From Zarea fungicola (Eukaryota; Ascomycota; Sordariomycetes; Hypocreales; Cordycipitaceae): a DNA stretch of 64,000 nt. The first letter of the stretch is position 1. Every line of letters starts with the position of its first letter. The stretch lies in the NCBI GenBank assembly GCA_900169235.1, contig FWCC01000010.1, positions 43,177 through 107,176 on the forward strand, given 5' to 3'. A program made the translations under genes and the position numbers. The notes under the pieces are model-generated. The model ran no database searches, was not told the DNA's origin, and saw only the letters and a list, made by a program, of their open reading frames with translations. Shown piece after piece: positions 37,160 through 48,493 of this stretch.

Positions 37160-38403
37160 TCAAGCAACGAAGCTTTGGATACCTAGATGCAGGCCTCCGT
37201 CGGTCAATGTGTTCACTGACGCCCGAGTCAGATGGCGAGACACCACGTCTATAAACTTTTTTGGCTCCTCAAAAAGCATGGTATGGCTCGAGTCGTCAAA
37301 GTGAACCCATTCCACCACAGGAATCCTAGATATGAACGGCTCCACGGCTTCGTCAGACCAGTCGTAATGACCGTTGAGAATGAGCGTCGGAGCGCTAATC
37401 TCAGAGGCGATTGGTATGCCAGTCCACGACTCCAGCGTCCCGTGTATCGTCCCTATTGGGGATTTCTCTCCAAATCTAGCACAACACATGGCATAAAATC
37501 AGCATACTGCACCAATTGGCACCGATGCATAACCTACAGCGTAACAAAAGCGCTGGCGCTGCTATACGACATGCTCTTGAGCAACTCGTCCGGCCAAATA
37601 TCCAGCCTGCAGAAATCGTAGTGCATTGATGCAATAGCTGCTTTTTGGTACTCGTCGTCGTCGGTAGTACCCTCCGCTTCATGCTTCTTCAGCGTATTCC
37701 GAAGGCCTTCGGGGAGAGCCTCGCGGCTTCTCCAGACGGAATCATTGGCCAGAGAGGCGCTGGCCGATGGGCTCCATAAAATCAACTTGCGCAGACCCTG
37801 GCGTATATCTTTGTTTGCTGCGTAGTTGATGCCGTAAGCTGTCCCGAATGAGTGGCCCATGTAGTCGTGTTCGCGGTCCACGCCTAGATAGGATACTAGC
37901 TGTTGAAGCTGCTCGACAAAGGGGTCAATGGTCCAAAAGGATGCATTTCCTAATTGCTCTGGAAATTGGCTAGACAAGCCAAAGCCAACCTGGTCGTACA
38001 ATATGACTGGTATATTGAAATCCCTTGTCAGATTCGATACTTGGTATGAGTATTAGTCAAGGCCAGTGCTAGCCGTCGCAGTACATTCTCTATAGGACAA
38101 GAGCCGCTTACGAGACGCGAGGTAATGGTGAGTGCCGCCGCCTCCGTGGCCGACGACGAGAGGTACCTGCTCGGTGTTTTTGAGATCCCCAAAGATCATG
38201 TAGTATGTTTCGGCTAATGCCCCGTTGAAGGATATCGTGAATGGCGCCGTGCCAGAGGTGACAGGAACTTCCGAGTCCTTCATTTTCAAGCTAGCAGCGA
38301 GAACACGCTGGTTTGGTGGCACTGTGGCCATGGCCAGTTTCAATGACACCAATGAGCTGATTACTCCCAGTACATGCGGTAACATTGCGTTTCTGTCATT
38401 CAA
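37160..38403 (-). CDS. alpha/beta-hydrolase, proline iminopeptidase-like, probably secreted (369 aa)
   Basis: Three exons: 38112-38403, 37538-38039 and 37160-37475, with 72- and 62-nt introns (GTAAGC..AAG; GTAGGT..TAG with a CTGAT branch). The catalytic set is complete: HGGGGTHH oxyanion region (from VVGHGGGG), nucleophile elbow GHSFG, acid in NGHYDWSDE, and base in DDSSHTMLF. The DIWPDELLKSM segment and the HGG..HHYL motif point to proline iminopeptidase-like enzymes, which remove N-terminal proline or hydrolyse amide/ester bonds in secondary metabolism. The N-terminus has a hydrophobic stretch (MLPHVLGVISSLVSLKLAMA, from residue 7) that could be a signal peptide. The exact substrate cannot be inferred. 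Length is slightly above the family norm, explained by the leader and the tail. Confidence 0.87.
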
Positions 38404-39014
38404 AAACCGTCCATAAGATTTTAGTGTTTTCTGTGAGGAGTGAGCATGTGGAGACTACCGAGTTATGAGCAAAATGTCGCCGTAGGATGGAAATGCGCAG
38501 CCGAACCAGCCGAACCAGCCGAAAGAGCCGTTGCTTCCAAAGTGCTTACCGAAAGCTAACTCCGTCGATAGACTGGATCTTATAAGCCCTAGATTGCTTT
38601 GGTAGCGCTTGTGACGCCTTCAAAAGTCCGACACTAAACATCGTGGCTTAGGACCGATTGGGGTTTAGCCTAAACTTTGAATTACAAAACAGATACCCTC
38701 TTCAAAAGAAATTCTCTAGCGAAATAAGTCCCTTTATATTGGTACCTGGGTAAAACAGTCTAAGCTTGCTGCGACACGTTTAGGTAGCCCTGGCCATACA
38801 TGTGCATGACAATCAGGTCGCGTGGCTGGGCTGCTCTTTGGCAAGTGTCACTGGCCTTTATCCGCACATTAGAGAAGAAGCATAGAGTCCTAATAATTTA
38901 TTGAAGAGAATAAGCTATGTGCTGGAATGAATCTGGGTTTAAAAACTATAGCTAGCGGATAGTTATTTTGCAAAGCAGTCAACTACTACTTGGAACATTT
39001 TGGAAACAGCGATA
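38404..39014. other. intergenic region
   Basis: About 0.6 kb with a short CCGAACCAG tandem (about 38500-38520). No gene is seen. Confidence 0.5.
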
Positions 39015-40034
39015 CTAAAGATCTGTTGATTTCCCAATATGTTCCCACTCCTCAATTATATCTAGCATTGTTTTGCATTTCTGCTTAATTATTGCGAATG
39101 CATCAGCACCAAGTGGAACGCGCAAAGGTACATCCCTGCCTTCCGCTATGCCCACGCCATTAATCATCTCAATCATATACTGTACGCCCTTGACTGGATC
39201 TCCTGGTTGGTTGCCATCCGCACTTTTCAGGGCTGTTTTGACCTTTGTGTGCAGTTCTGCGTAGTCACTTGACTGTGGCTCGATATGATCCATTTTGCCG
39301 AGCACAGGTGTTCGAAACAGACCTGGCTCGGGCATAAACAGCTTGATTTTAGGCGCAACTTCAGCAAGTTCCTTGGAAAGAGATTCCACCATCGCTACAA
39401 TGTGTTCTTCATTAAAAATAGTTTGCAGCAATTATGTCAGAACTTACGTACCTTCAAGAGCAAACTTGCTGGAACCGTAGGCCGCACCTGTTGGCCCGCA
39501 AGCCCAGCCATTGACGGAGCTTATATATACCAAGGTGCCTTCTCCTTTTTCTCGAAGGTTGGGAAGTATTGCCCGAGTAATGTTAAGCGGTCCGTAAAAA
39601 TTGACTTTGAAAGATCGATCCAGATATTCAGGACTGGATGTGAAAACCCGTTGTTAGTTTCTCCCATACCTGGAGTGCCTTCTTAAAGATGGGTTTTCGG
39701 AATAGCAGACATCATGAGATCATGCTGGAGATACTCACGTCAGGTCCTCTACCATACCGGCCATGACAATGCCGGCATTGTTCACCACGACATCAATCCC
39801 TCCTGGATATATATCCCATGCCCGCTGAAGCTTGGCTTGAATATCAACGAAAGGCTCCGTAACGTCTAGCTCCATAGTGGCGGCGCCAATTTCTTTGAGA
39901 GCAGCAAGCCTGACTTCAGCGTTGCGCCCAGTCGCAATTACATTATGACCAGCAGCGCGCAGCTGTCGGACAAATTCTTGCCCAAAGCCACTGGTACAGC
40001 CAGTAATAAACCAAGTCTTGGTAGCCGTTGACAT
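39015..40034 (-). CDS. classical short-chain dehydrogenase/reductase (285 aa)
   Basis: Three exons: 39739-40034, 39452-39633 and 39015-39394. Introns are 105 nt (GTGAGT, ACTAAC branch, CAG) and 57 nt (GTACGT..TAG). The start is set at MSTATKTWFITG; an upstream in-frame Met at 40154 would add 40 residues unlike the family. SDR features in order: TGCTSGFG cofactor loop, an LDVTE strand marking the adenine side, NNAG, YISSVNGW with the catalytic Ser, and YGSSK with the catalytic Tyr and Lys, then an EPG loop. The arginine-containing segment after the second strand (TGRNAE) suggests NADP(H). It fits the large fungal group that reduces ketones or oxidises secondary alcohols; the substrate is unknown. 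It lies near the hydrolase on the same strand, about 610 bp downstream of nothing else, so shared control is possible but unproven. Confidence 0.92.
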
Positions 40035-40922
40035 TGTCCCAGCTGTGTAACTATACTGGTTCAGTGAGAAGATAAGATTCAAACAGTGTGTGGATGTGCC
40101 CAAAGCCGTTGGGTGGGGTCGTAAAAGACACGTTGTTCGCCGTCGCAAATGCAAGTGCCCCAGCTGACTAGTCTAATATTGCGAGGCTAACATAATACAG
40201 GGTCGTTAGAAAGCTAAACTGTCAAACAGCTTACTAGACCCGCCATTCTCAGTAGTGTATCACATGTGTGGATCTGGCGAGAGTCTACTCAGTCCAACTG
40301 CACCTCATTATAAAAGCAGACACTTTAGATGAGTGCAAGCTACGGATCAACTTTCACGGCTGATCGCCCCTATTGATATCTTATTTACGTTAGCACAATG
40401 TACTGAAAGTAAGCACAAAGCATATTCATAGTCGTAGTTATTCTTAACCGATAAAAACAATAAACATGCAGCCGGGCAAACTATCAAGTACTGCAACTAA
40501 TCAACTAGTAAACTCCTCCTAAAATACCTTGAGCTTCTTTTTATTAAAAACATATGGTAGTCTTGTGATGCTAATAATTATTGTCGCAGTGCTGTCGGCG
40601 AAAAGCAGCAAGTTAAGCCTTGGAAGTGGTGCTTTGACGGTTGTTGGTTATGACTACTGCCAACATCGTCTACGTGGTCAAAAACAAACTCGTTAAATTA
40701 AATATTATTAGAAGAAATAGAAACTACTCTACTCTAAAGACTATGTCTACTGTAGCGACTGTTGCCTGTCTGGCTCAGAATTAAGAGCTAATTAAGAATG
40801 CCTGACAGAAAGAAGCTTCCAAGCGATCACGAGCAATTTTCGCCATGGTAAAAGCCGACCTCAACCCGGCCTCGAGGCCCAAATCCACGACGTAGACATG
40901 ATATTACTGCTCAAAATCTATC
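40035..40922. other. intergenic region, AT-rich
   Basis: Nothing recognisable. A+T-rich stretches at about 40380-40750 with no open frames; decayed repeat sequence is possible. Confidence 0.5.
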
Positions 40923-42484
40923 CTAATCGCTCTGGTAGTCCAGAGCTTCTAGAAAGTTTCCCCCAGCAGCTCCCGCTAGAAAGAAAAGACGCCCGGCCAC
41001 CCAGCGTAGCTCTAGCGCCCGCATCATATTTTCAGCGCCGCTCCTTGTCTGAGACCGGATTTGACAGACTTGTCCATCTTCAAGCTGGCGGAGCTTATAT
41101 TTATCTCCCTTATGAACACGTACGGCTTCCCATATACGGTGTCGTTTGGCTCTGAATTCGGGAGACGGCTCTACCATTGCCTTGCAGTGCGAAACAGTCA
41201 TATGCAGCCCAGCCTGTGCACCAGGATCATAAACACGATTCATAAGTAGCCAATGAAATGTGAATACGACAAGGTAGGCACCGTCTGCCCAGTCTATGTA
41301 TAGTGGGCGAAAGCCGATGAGCCCGTAGGTATCCCACATTTGTCGCAGATAGGGGGTAAGGGTCAGGACGTTCCAGCGGTAGTCTATTCCGTCAAGGAAG
41401 TTGAACTGAGATCGATTTTCTTTGAGAAATGGCATCCCAGAGAGGCGTTCCGCAATATCAAAACATATCGGCAGGTATTTTTGGCTGGCCTCATCTGAGT
41501 TGACAGAACGAGACAAAATGCAGGTCCGCTCGATAGCCTGTGCCCTGCCTGTAACGACACACTTTCTACCGTCACGGTAGTCAACGTGATCTCGCTATTA
41601 TCACAGTTTTCATGGTTAAAATCTGCTCTCTTGGGTATTTTGCGGCTGAGAGGAATTATGGAAGGCTTACCATGCTTCGGTCCAGCTTTTTATGCTCGGT
41701 TGACGTAACTGCACGATAACGCATAGCTGATGCCTTCAGAGGCTGTTCTTCCTTTGGGCGAGTCAACTCTTGTTTTTCTTGTTTTATACTGTCCTCTGTT
41801 ACTGCTGAAACTGACTGACTGCCAGGACTACCAGCGGTGGCCCTCCCAAAGGTGCCCCATTTGAGCAGGCGCTTGGCAGCCTGTGTCAAGCGTCTTGTGA
41901 CGGAATCCAAGGATGCTCGCATCTTCAGACTGCATTTGACTTTTTCGGGGTTCGACCCCGATGGCGAAACTTTATCATCCGCTGTTTCGCGGGGGGAATT
42001 AAACTCTTCGGCTCGCTCCGGGTAAGTTGAGAGAGCTAATCCTTGAACAACTAATATAATGGGTGCCATTAGTATGATGTCGTTAGCAATTTGATTGCAT
42101 CGTTTGTAAAGAAAGAGAGAAATTCCAGTTAAAAAAGCACTCACAAAGTCTACCGAATAGCTCGGCCCCATCACCGTAATATTTGGCTTGTTCGGGAGAT
42201 GCAAGAAATTGACCAAGGTCCTCCTCTGAAAACATGTAGAACAGGGCGGCATGCCAGTGGGTAAAGGACCAGCTCTTGTCATGAAAAATCTTTCGGAGAT
42301 CTCTCACAACGGATGACTTTTTATGCAAGTCTCGCCAGTGAGGAATCGCTTCATCCTTTGGCGGGATGTACTTTGCCTTTGAGTACGGGAGTTCAGCCTC
42401 CATCTCAGGTGGGTTACCTGCTACCAGACAATAGGGGTAGGGTGCTGTTTGAACTTTCTTGCTTCTCTTGCTTTTCTTTGTCAT
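40923..42484 (-). CDS. HNH-like fungal protein with both HNH histidines replaced (463 aa)
   Basis: Three exons: 42145-42484, 41671-42050 and 40923-41594; introns of 94 nt (GTGAGT, GCTAAC, TTAG) and 76 nt (GTAAGC..AATAG) preserve frame. Residues 1-115 are basic then helical (MTKKSKRSKKVQ; WRDLHKKSSVVRDLRKIF). A polar, charged linker covers about 120-235. From residue 241 the sequence DYRDGRKCVVTG resembles the start of a fungal HNH_2-type nuclease fold, with C252 in the usual place. The segment IERTCILSRS has Cys265 where the first catalytic His (as in EACHI) is expected, and WNVLTLTPYLRQMWD retains the Asn (315) but has Arg324 where the last His is expected. So the fold looks kept but catalysis is probably lost. 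It is divergent from the CaaX protein gene 1.2 kb away. The function is unknown; identification rests on motif shape, not a search. Confidence 0.72.
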
Positions 42485-43693
42485 TTATTCGGTTGCTTTT
42501 GATGATTTAAAATTAGAAAGAACTTGAGAAGAGAAAAGATGACAGAGGCCTGGCATCTGACTGTCCACGGTTAAATAGTAAACTACATTACGTTTTTTGT
42601 AAAGCCATAAAACCAATCTTTTGGCTTTCGTTGCTAAATGCTGCTGAAATGAAAAAGTTTAAAAGTTTAAAAGTATTAATCTAGCCCGGAGAGACTTAGA
42701 GTTCCCAGGTATATTTTAGGTTCTGAATGACCGCGCCTCATTGTGAAGTTTGGCGTGCGCCTCTCTTCGTGAGTAGGGTGTAAGTTCCAGGGTCGAACCT
42801 CCCCACCAGAGTCTATTCCGTACATGAGACTATAAATCTTTTGCAGTTAGTCGGTACCGCATACATCATTACTTGGCCAGGCCAAAAAAGGTCGTGGAGG
42901 GGAACATATGAAGGAGAAAAATTGAAGTAGAACGGGCGGTAATAAAATGAATTGTGACAAGCCCCTAGTTTCGGTTGGTCATCGAACGACGGGTTAGGTA
43001 CAGATTTGTATTCAAGTGAAGTGCAGTAGCGGTTGAAAATGTTGGGATTCAACTACCGGTATCCGGACACTCTACATCTCTCATCCTTGACAGTAAAATA
43101 AAGCATGGATGAAATTCGCTGCCGATGAAGAGACTTGTTGGAGCCTTCTCTAATATTTCTGTGCAAGTTTTTGTTTCTGCTTTTGCTTTTGCAAAAACGC
43201 ACCAAACGGCAGCCGCGAAATATGCATGGCCGCCGCCGTACATGAAACAAACAAAGCGCACTATATCACTTCAAGAGCCAAATTGGAGCTTGTAGAAGCG
43301 ACCAGTGGCCATTTGTCTACTTTGCTGCCAGCGCTGGCCGCCGCGGCACATGATCTGGCGAGGGGCAGACTCACCGTGGTATCAGTGTCGTTGTATGTTC
43401 AGCCTTGTAGTCAGCCTTTGCTCAGTTCCGCCAAGGAGGCGGCCAGCAGCATGATAATGGCACTTTGCAAAATGGTGCGCGCACCATGTGGACAGATGCA
43501 GGCCGCCTCGCTGCCCAAGTTCATGGATATTTGAGGGGTCGGCCATTCCATACCGCCACGACTCAATAATTTTAAAAGTCGCGAGTCCTCATCACGAGCG
43601 TCTACAAGCAGCCTTCATTCTCACAACCTAGACGAGGTTCAATTTTGCCCTTATTTTCCTTTCTTTGCAAGATCGCACCTCTCATAATTCACC
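42485..43693. other. shared upstream region of HNH-like and CaaX genes
   Basis: A 1.2-kb divergent intergenic region. A 102-codon plus frame at 43226-43534 has no recognisable domain. A pyrimidine-rich tract precedes the ACCATGG start of the CaaX gene. Confidence 0.5.
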
Positions 43694-45494
43694 ATGGCAG
43701 AGCTACTTGTAGTGGCGCACAAACTTTATGAGTATTTTGCCAAGATTCGAAGCGCTCAAGAAATTATTGACAAATATTATAATACGCTGATTGCCACTAA
43801 GTATGTACGAATATATTAACCGAGTGGCCCAAGAAGAGAAGACTAACCGCACTTTGTAGCTAGTTGTTACGGTGAAAAAGCTTGTGCAGGATGTCAGTGG
43901 CATAGACGCAGTCACGATTCTGCATGACCAGAGGGAAACGTCCCTTCTTACTTTCTGCAACGAAGTCGTCGAAATAGCCCATAATGATGTGGACAAAATC
44001 TTGAAAAAATATAAGCAAGCGCACAAGTCGAAGCTGGAACGAGTCAAAGCCTTTTTCAGAGGCAAAAACAAGGATGTCGAATTTGTCTTTGCTGAGGCTG
44101 AGATTAAAAGGTCCATTGATACTGTGGTACGGGCCCAGTCTTCACTTGAAACGGCACTGACAATTGCCATTTTACACAACACAGCTGCGGGGTACGCACG
44201 ATACTGATTTATATACTATTCATATGATACTAACTAAAGATTCAACAGGCAGCACGATATTCGCAGTCAAATACAGGGTCTGAAGCAGCAGATGTCGGCG
44301 GATTTTAGGAAGCTGCGTGAGAGCCACCACGAAAATATACGGAGACTAAAAGACACGCCTATCCGATTAAAAGAGGTAAGCACCTCGCCGGACTCTGTCG
44401 CATGCACAGATCAAAATATTTCTCGGCCGGAGTTGCAAAAGAGCGACTGCGGAAGAACAGCCGCCGCCAGTCCATCTTCCTCTGGCCTTCGCAGCCCTGA
44501 CAATGAGCGCAATGTTTCAAATGCCTCTTACGCCATTTTGGAACAGGATTTGTTCAATAGATATGACAACAAGACCCCGCAAGCCCTCTCGATCCACAAT
44601 CAAGCCAAGTGGAACTCAGTTGATGGCGATGAGTCCAGCTCGTCTGAGTCCGGGACAGAGACCCCCGACCACTACGATCTGGAAGTCGCCTTTGGCAGTG
44701 GCGAGCTTGTTCACATTCCAGCCGGGACGGGACAAATCTCCATAGGTGCAGCCACTGCCGCACCAGCAGACGATCCTTGCACCCGCGCCAAGGTAGTCAG
44801 CCTGAAAAGACCTGCCCCCGAATCAAATGCGAAAGCTCTTGTAAAGTTCCTGCAAGCCAGCAAAGGCAGCGAGAAGGAGGACAAGAGACATCAATATACC
44901 CCGGCTGCAATCATCAACTTGTTTTACGGGCCAGATTTCCGGTTGAGGGATCTATGCCAAGATGATTCTGAGGGCGAGAACAGAAAAGAAGAGTCACCGG
45001 TGTCTCGTTTATGTGTAAAAGAAATCATCGGCTTGGGGGTTCAGGAACTTTACATTGCTCGACGATGCAAATCTTCTTGCCATCACGTCAAGATAACTCT
45101 CCTGACGGGCGAAATCAGCCTGACAAAATTGGAACAATATGACTACTTGAACCTTGCTATTGTCGCATCAGGTGAGAGACAGCCAAGGCTTATCAACCCT
45201 TGTCATGGACTAGAGGTTTCTGCATTTGAACTTTGCCCCAAACCATGCACCCACACGCTTCTTAGCAATTTTAGTGGTGTGGCGAAGGAACTGTCTCCTA
45301 AAAAGTGGTGCTGTGACAGTGTGTTGCTTGGTGCATGGCCACGTTATTATAAGGGGTCTGACGACGAGGATACCAGTAATAACAACGGAGATCTGCGCCT
45401 AATTTGTGAAAACGCTGACCGTGCCCTCGTTCTTGCTTCAAGCACAGTCACTAGCCAAGTCGTGGAGAGTCAGAGCGCCTGTGTCATAATGTAG
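43694..45494 (+). CDS. helical fungal protein with C-terminal CaaX box (562 aa)
   Basis: Modelled as three exons: 43694-43804, 43860-44191 and 44249-45494 (introns 55 and 57 nt; ACTAAC branch in both). Using the more obvious GTATGT donor at 43801 would break frame, so the GTACGA donor at 43805 is chosen. The N-terminal 190 residues are mostly helical (MAELLVVAHKLYEYFAKIRS; VVTVKKLVQDVSGIDAV; DVDKILKKYKQAHKSKLERV), resembling N-terminal helical domains that precede NACHT or STAND modules in fungi, though no NACHT/P-loop follows. A disordered Ser/Thr-rich stretch (about 215-330) comes next, then a second ordered domain (about 360-500). The last four residues are CVIM, a textbook CaaX box with Met at the end, predicting farnesylation and membrane anchoring. 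It is not recognised as a named family. The gene pairs divergently with the HNH-like protein. Confidence 0.72.
45491..45494 (+). other. CaaX codons boundary (stop of the prenylation-type C-terminus)
   Basis: The CaaX motif C-V-I-M occupies the four codons immediately before the TAG stop (about 45480-45491). It is listed so that the prenylation signal is not missed. Confidence 0.7.
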
Positions 45495-48493
45495 GAAGCT
45501 ATCTTGAGCATAGCAGCCAGACAATATTCATTCATTCATTCGAGTTCCATTAAGCCCGACAGACGTAGCTAGAATGTCATCTATCTGCTAGATCCAATAG
45601 TCACTTCTCAAGCTTGCAGCTTTGTTCCTCCGACTTCTTGACAAGGAGACACACTGGATGCAATTGGATTTTGCCCTCCCACTGTATTTATATCACTGTG
45701 ATTAATGTGTCTACACGCCTGTGTGGGGTTGTTTGACATAAAACCTACCGGAATGGCAGTAAAACTTGCTCTGCTATTCTGGAGAATGGAATCACATCTG
45801 ACCGCCAAATTGTCCAAAGTGGTGGTTCGCCCGTGAGATGCGGACAATGAAATGCCGTAGGAATCAGCCTCAAAATTAAGCCGACTCATACCGCGACATT
45901 AGAAAAAAAGCACCGAAAATTAACCATGACCCTGGCTTAGAGTCATTGAACACGAACTGAATTTTTGCTTTTGCGTTGTGTCAAATGTAAGCTAGTTAAA
46001 TGAGTGATATCTTCCAGGTCCACGCCGCTCGAAATATGTAGCCCGAGCTCCCAATTCGCAGAGCGCTTGCTTTGCCTCCAGCGAACGAGCTGGGTTGCAG
46101 ATATATGAATCTGTATCAAGGGTCAAGCTGTCTAATAATTGTCCTCAATGTTTTAATTTAAAAAACAACAATTTGGTCACTACGGCGTTCAACAGCCGTC
46201 GCTACAATGTGCCCGTGTATATCCGCGGCGTATGCGTTTTAGAACCAACAGAGAACCACAGCGGTGTAATTTGGCTCGAGGTAGGAATTGGGTAGCAAAA
46301 ACGGCAAATACAGGTAGCGGCCCACTTTGCGTCTTTTACACTACTGAAGACATGAGATACTGGACCATGGTGGCGCCGCTTTTGGTCACCAGACGATGAA
46401 GAATGCGGCTTTACATATAAAACGCCATATCTCTGTTGGATCACACGCCATGATAAACCCTTATTGGAAAGTCAATGTCATGATGCAACACTGTCAGACA
46501 TGTGCATCAGCAACTGGCTAGGATTCTAGTACGCGAGTAATTCACCGGCCAGCACGTGCGAGCAGATTGCCGCTTGCCGACTACCGGCTGACCGATTGGC
46601 TAGCTAATTGGCCTAGTGGGCGCAAAAGATAAATTTGTCTCAGTCTCTTGTCGACTCGGTCAAGGTACTCTGGCCACTTTGGCCGAAGTCGGTTTTGGAA
46701 TGCGAATCAGATCGCAAGGTTCAAAATCGTGTCAGTTATGTAACCGACATTTATTCGAATTAGCCCCTCAGAATTGGTTCTATATTGTAAAACTTAATTA
46801 TCAAGTATTAATCTGTAAGTGCACTTTATAATCTACATGGGGTCTGTTGGTTGCCGGAAGGCTTAAGCCAAGAGACGGGTCTATCTGCTGTACACGGCCC
46901 TTAGGGTACGGCTCAGTTATACGAGGCTAAATAAATTTAGTTACACACAGTCCAATATCGGCTTACCTTGATTTTCAAACTCCAGACACCTAGTACTTTA
47001 AAAGTCTCTTCCAACAGGCTCTGCTGGGGAGGCTCAGATGGTTCCAGGCAAACTGGTAAAGCAGTCCAAGCAGAGAGCCGAGATCTCTTCCATGAAACGT
47101 TCTGGAAGATTTACTAGATATGCCATCTTAAATAGGCCCTACTGTTGAGATGAAAGAAAATTGCGAGCCATTCATCGACAGGCGCGGAGGCGGTCCATTG
47201 CCTTGAATACCTCTCTTCCAGCAAGTCCATTCTACGGGGTGAGAATTACGCTCATAAATTCATCTTTCCTTATAATAGACGCAACCCCTGTACGCACTTG
47301 CTTTCCGTCCCGCTCCCTGTACTTCCAGGGTGGCCGAGACAGGCAGGTGACATCGGTGATATCGGTGACATTCGGTGGACATCGGTCGCTGACGACAACA
47401 CCACCAAAATCCCAACCCTACTCCAGCCCTACTCCAATACCGGTTAGCGGGCAAGAGGAAAAACTTATTGAAAGAGTCTGGCTACTACTGCGAAACTGGG
47501 CAACCCTGGCAGCGCCTTTTGCTATAGGTATGCTCAGCCAGTCGTTCTTTATGGCGAGGGAACATGGGCCAGCCTCTCCTTCCTGTGCAGACCTTCAGTT
47601 CTCAGTAATTTAGTTTCGGCAACTAATGACTTCGACCGACGTAGCGTGACTGCCACGTGTGTCAGTGCGTGCGGGTGCGTTCGGCCATCTGGGCCGCTAG
47701 TTTAAGCCTTATCTAAAGCTTTCTGGTCAGCCTTGAATCAGTTGCAGAACCAGGTGAAATGCGCCTCTCTCCACGACAAGCAGTTTACAGCTGGCAATGC
47801 GGCTTACAGGTCACCTTTCATAATTAAGAGTTAATTTAAAAGTTATTAAGACGCCTTCTTGAGTTTGCCAAGAGGTTTACATGTCTGCTTTAATTTGACA
47901 GCTCCGCATTCTCTCTCACAGATGAGAGTCAGTGGGGTGGGCTGTAATATAGTTTGAATAGGATCCGCCACGGTATTGAAAAGCCCATCGTGACCTGCTC
48001 CTTTGGGCGGTTGGTTCAAGCCCCCAGGTAGCTAGTCTCGCGAATTTGGTAATACTGGGACTAGTAGTATGGATCAATGGCACTACCTGCTAAATTCCCC
48101 TTTGGTCTAGACATGATAAAGCTTGGCAGTTGCTAGCTCCGGGAAAAACCCAGAGAGTAGATACAGTAGCTGAATGGTAAGCACTAGCACTTGAACACGT
48201 TCCATAGTTTAGCTCGGCAGAGAAGCTTGTATGGTGTCGAGATGTCTCTGTCTGCGCGTGCGTGATGTATAGACAGCAACACAGGCAAGGACGGTCGTCA
48301 ATCACAACTCTCAAAGTAAATCACGTAAATCAATGTATATCTCCACTCCTGTCTAGACGTCTTTAAATATAAATAGGATAGTTTAACCCTTTGTATTCAG
48401 CTGATAGCTATTACAATTCAAGCACTTTGCCACTTACAACAAACACTTGCCAACAAGCACTGCACTTTTAGCACTATAAACCTCCCTTTAATA
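45495..48493. other. intergenic region, 3 kb
   Basis: Short frames only (45608-45889 minus; 46095-46295, 46616-46831 and 47161-47613 plus) with no domain signature. ATCGGTGA-type short repeats occur at about 47350-47390. A TATA-like sequence (TAAATATAAATA, 48364-48375) lies 119 bp before the secreted-protein ATG. Confidence 0.5.
48364..48375 (+). promoter_or_regulatory. TATA-like element upstream of the small secreted protein gene
   Basis: TAAATATAAATA lies about 119 bp 5' of the ATG, followed by a CA-rich leader with ACTT/GCAC repeats (48420-48480) typical of fungal 5' UTRs. Confidence 0.5.

Noticed and set aside
42780..42830. tRNA B-box-like GGTTCGACCC on the minus strand
   Set aside because: The T-stem does not pair and no acceptor or anticodon stem is present.
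43226..43534. 102-codon plus frame between the HNH-like and CaaX genes
   Set aside because: No recognised domain and no supporting context; it may be part of the promoter region.
47161..47613. 150-codon plus frame
   Set aside because: Lacks an ATG-context start and any motif; low-quality sequence features.
48000..48030. GGTTCAAGCCC resembling a tRNA B box
   Set aside because: Stem pairing fails and no A box at a suitable distance.
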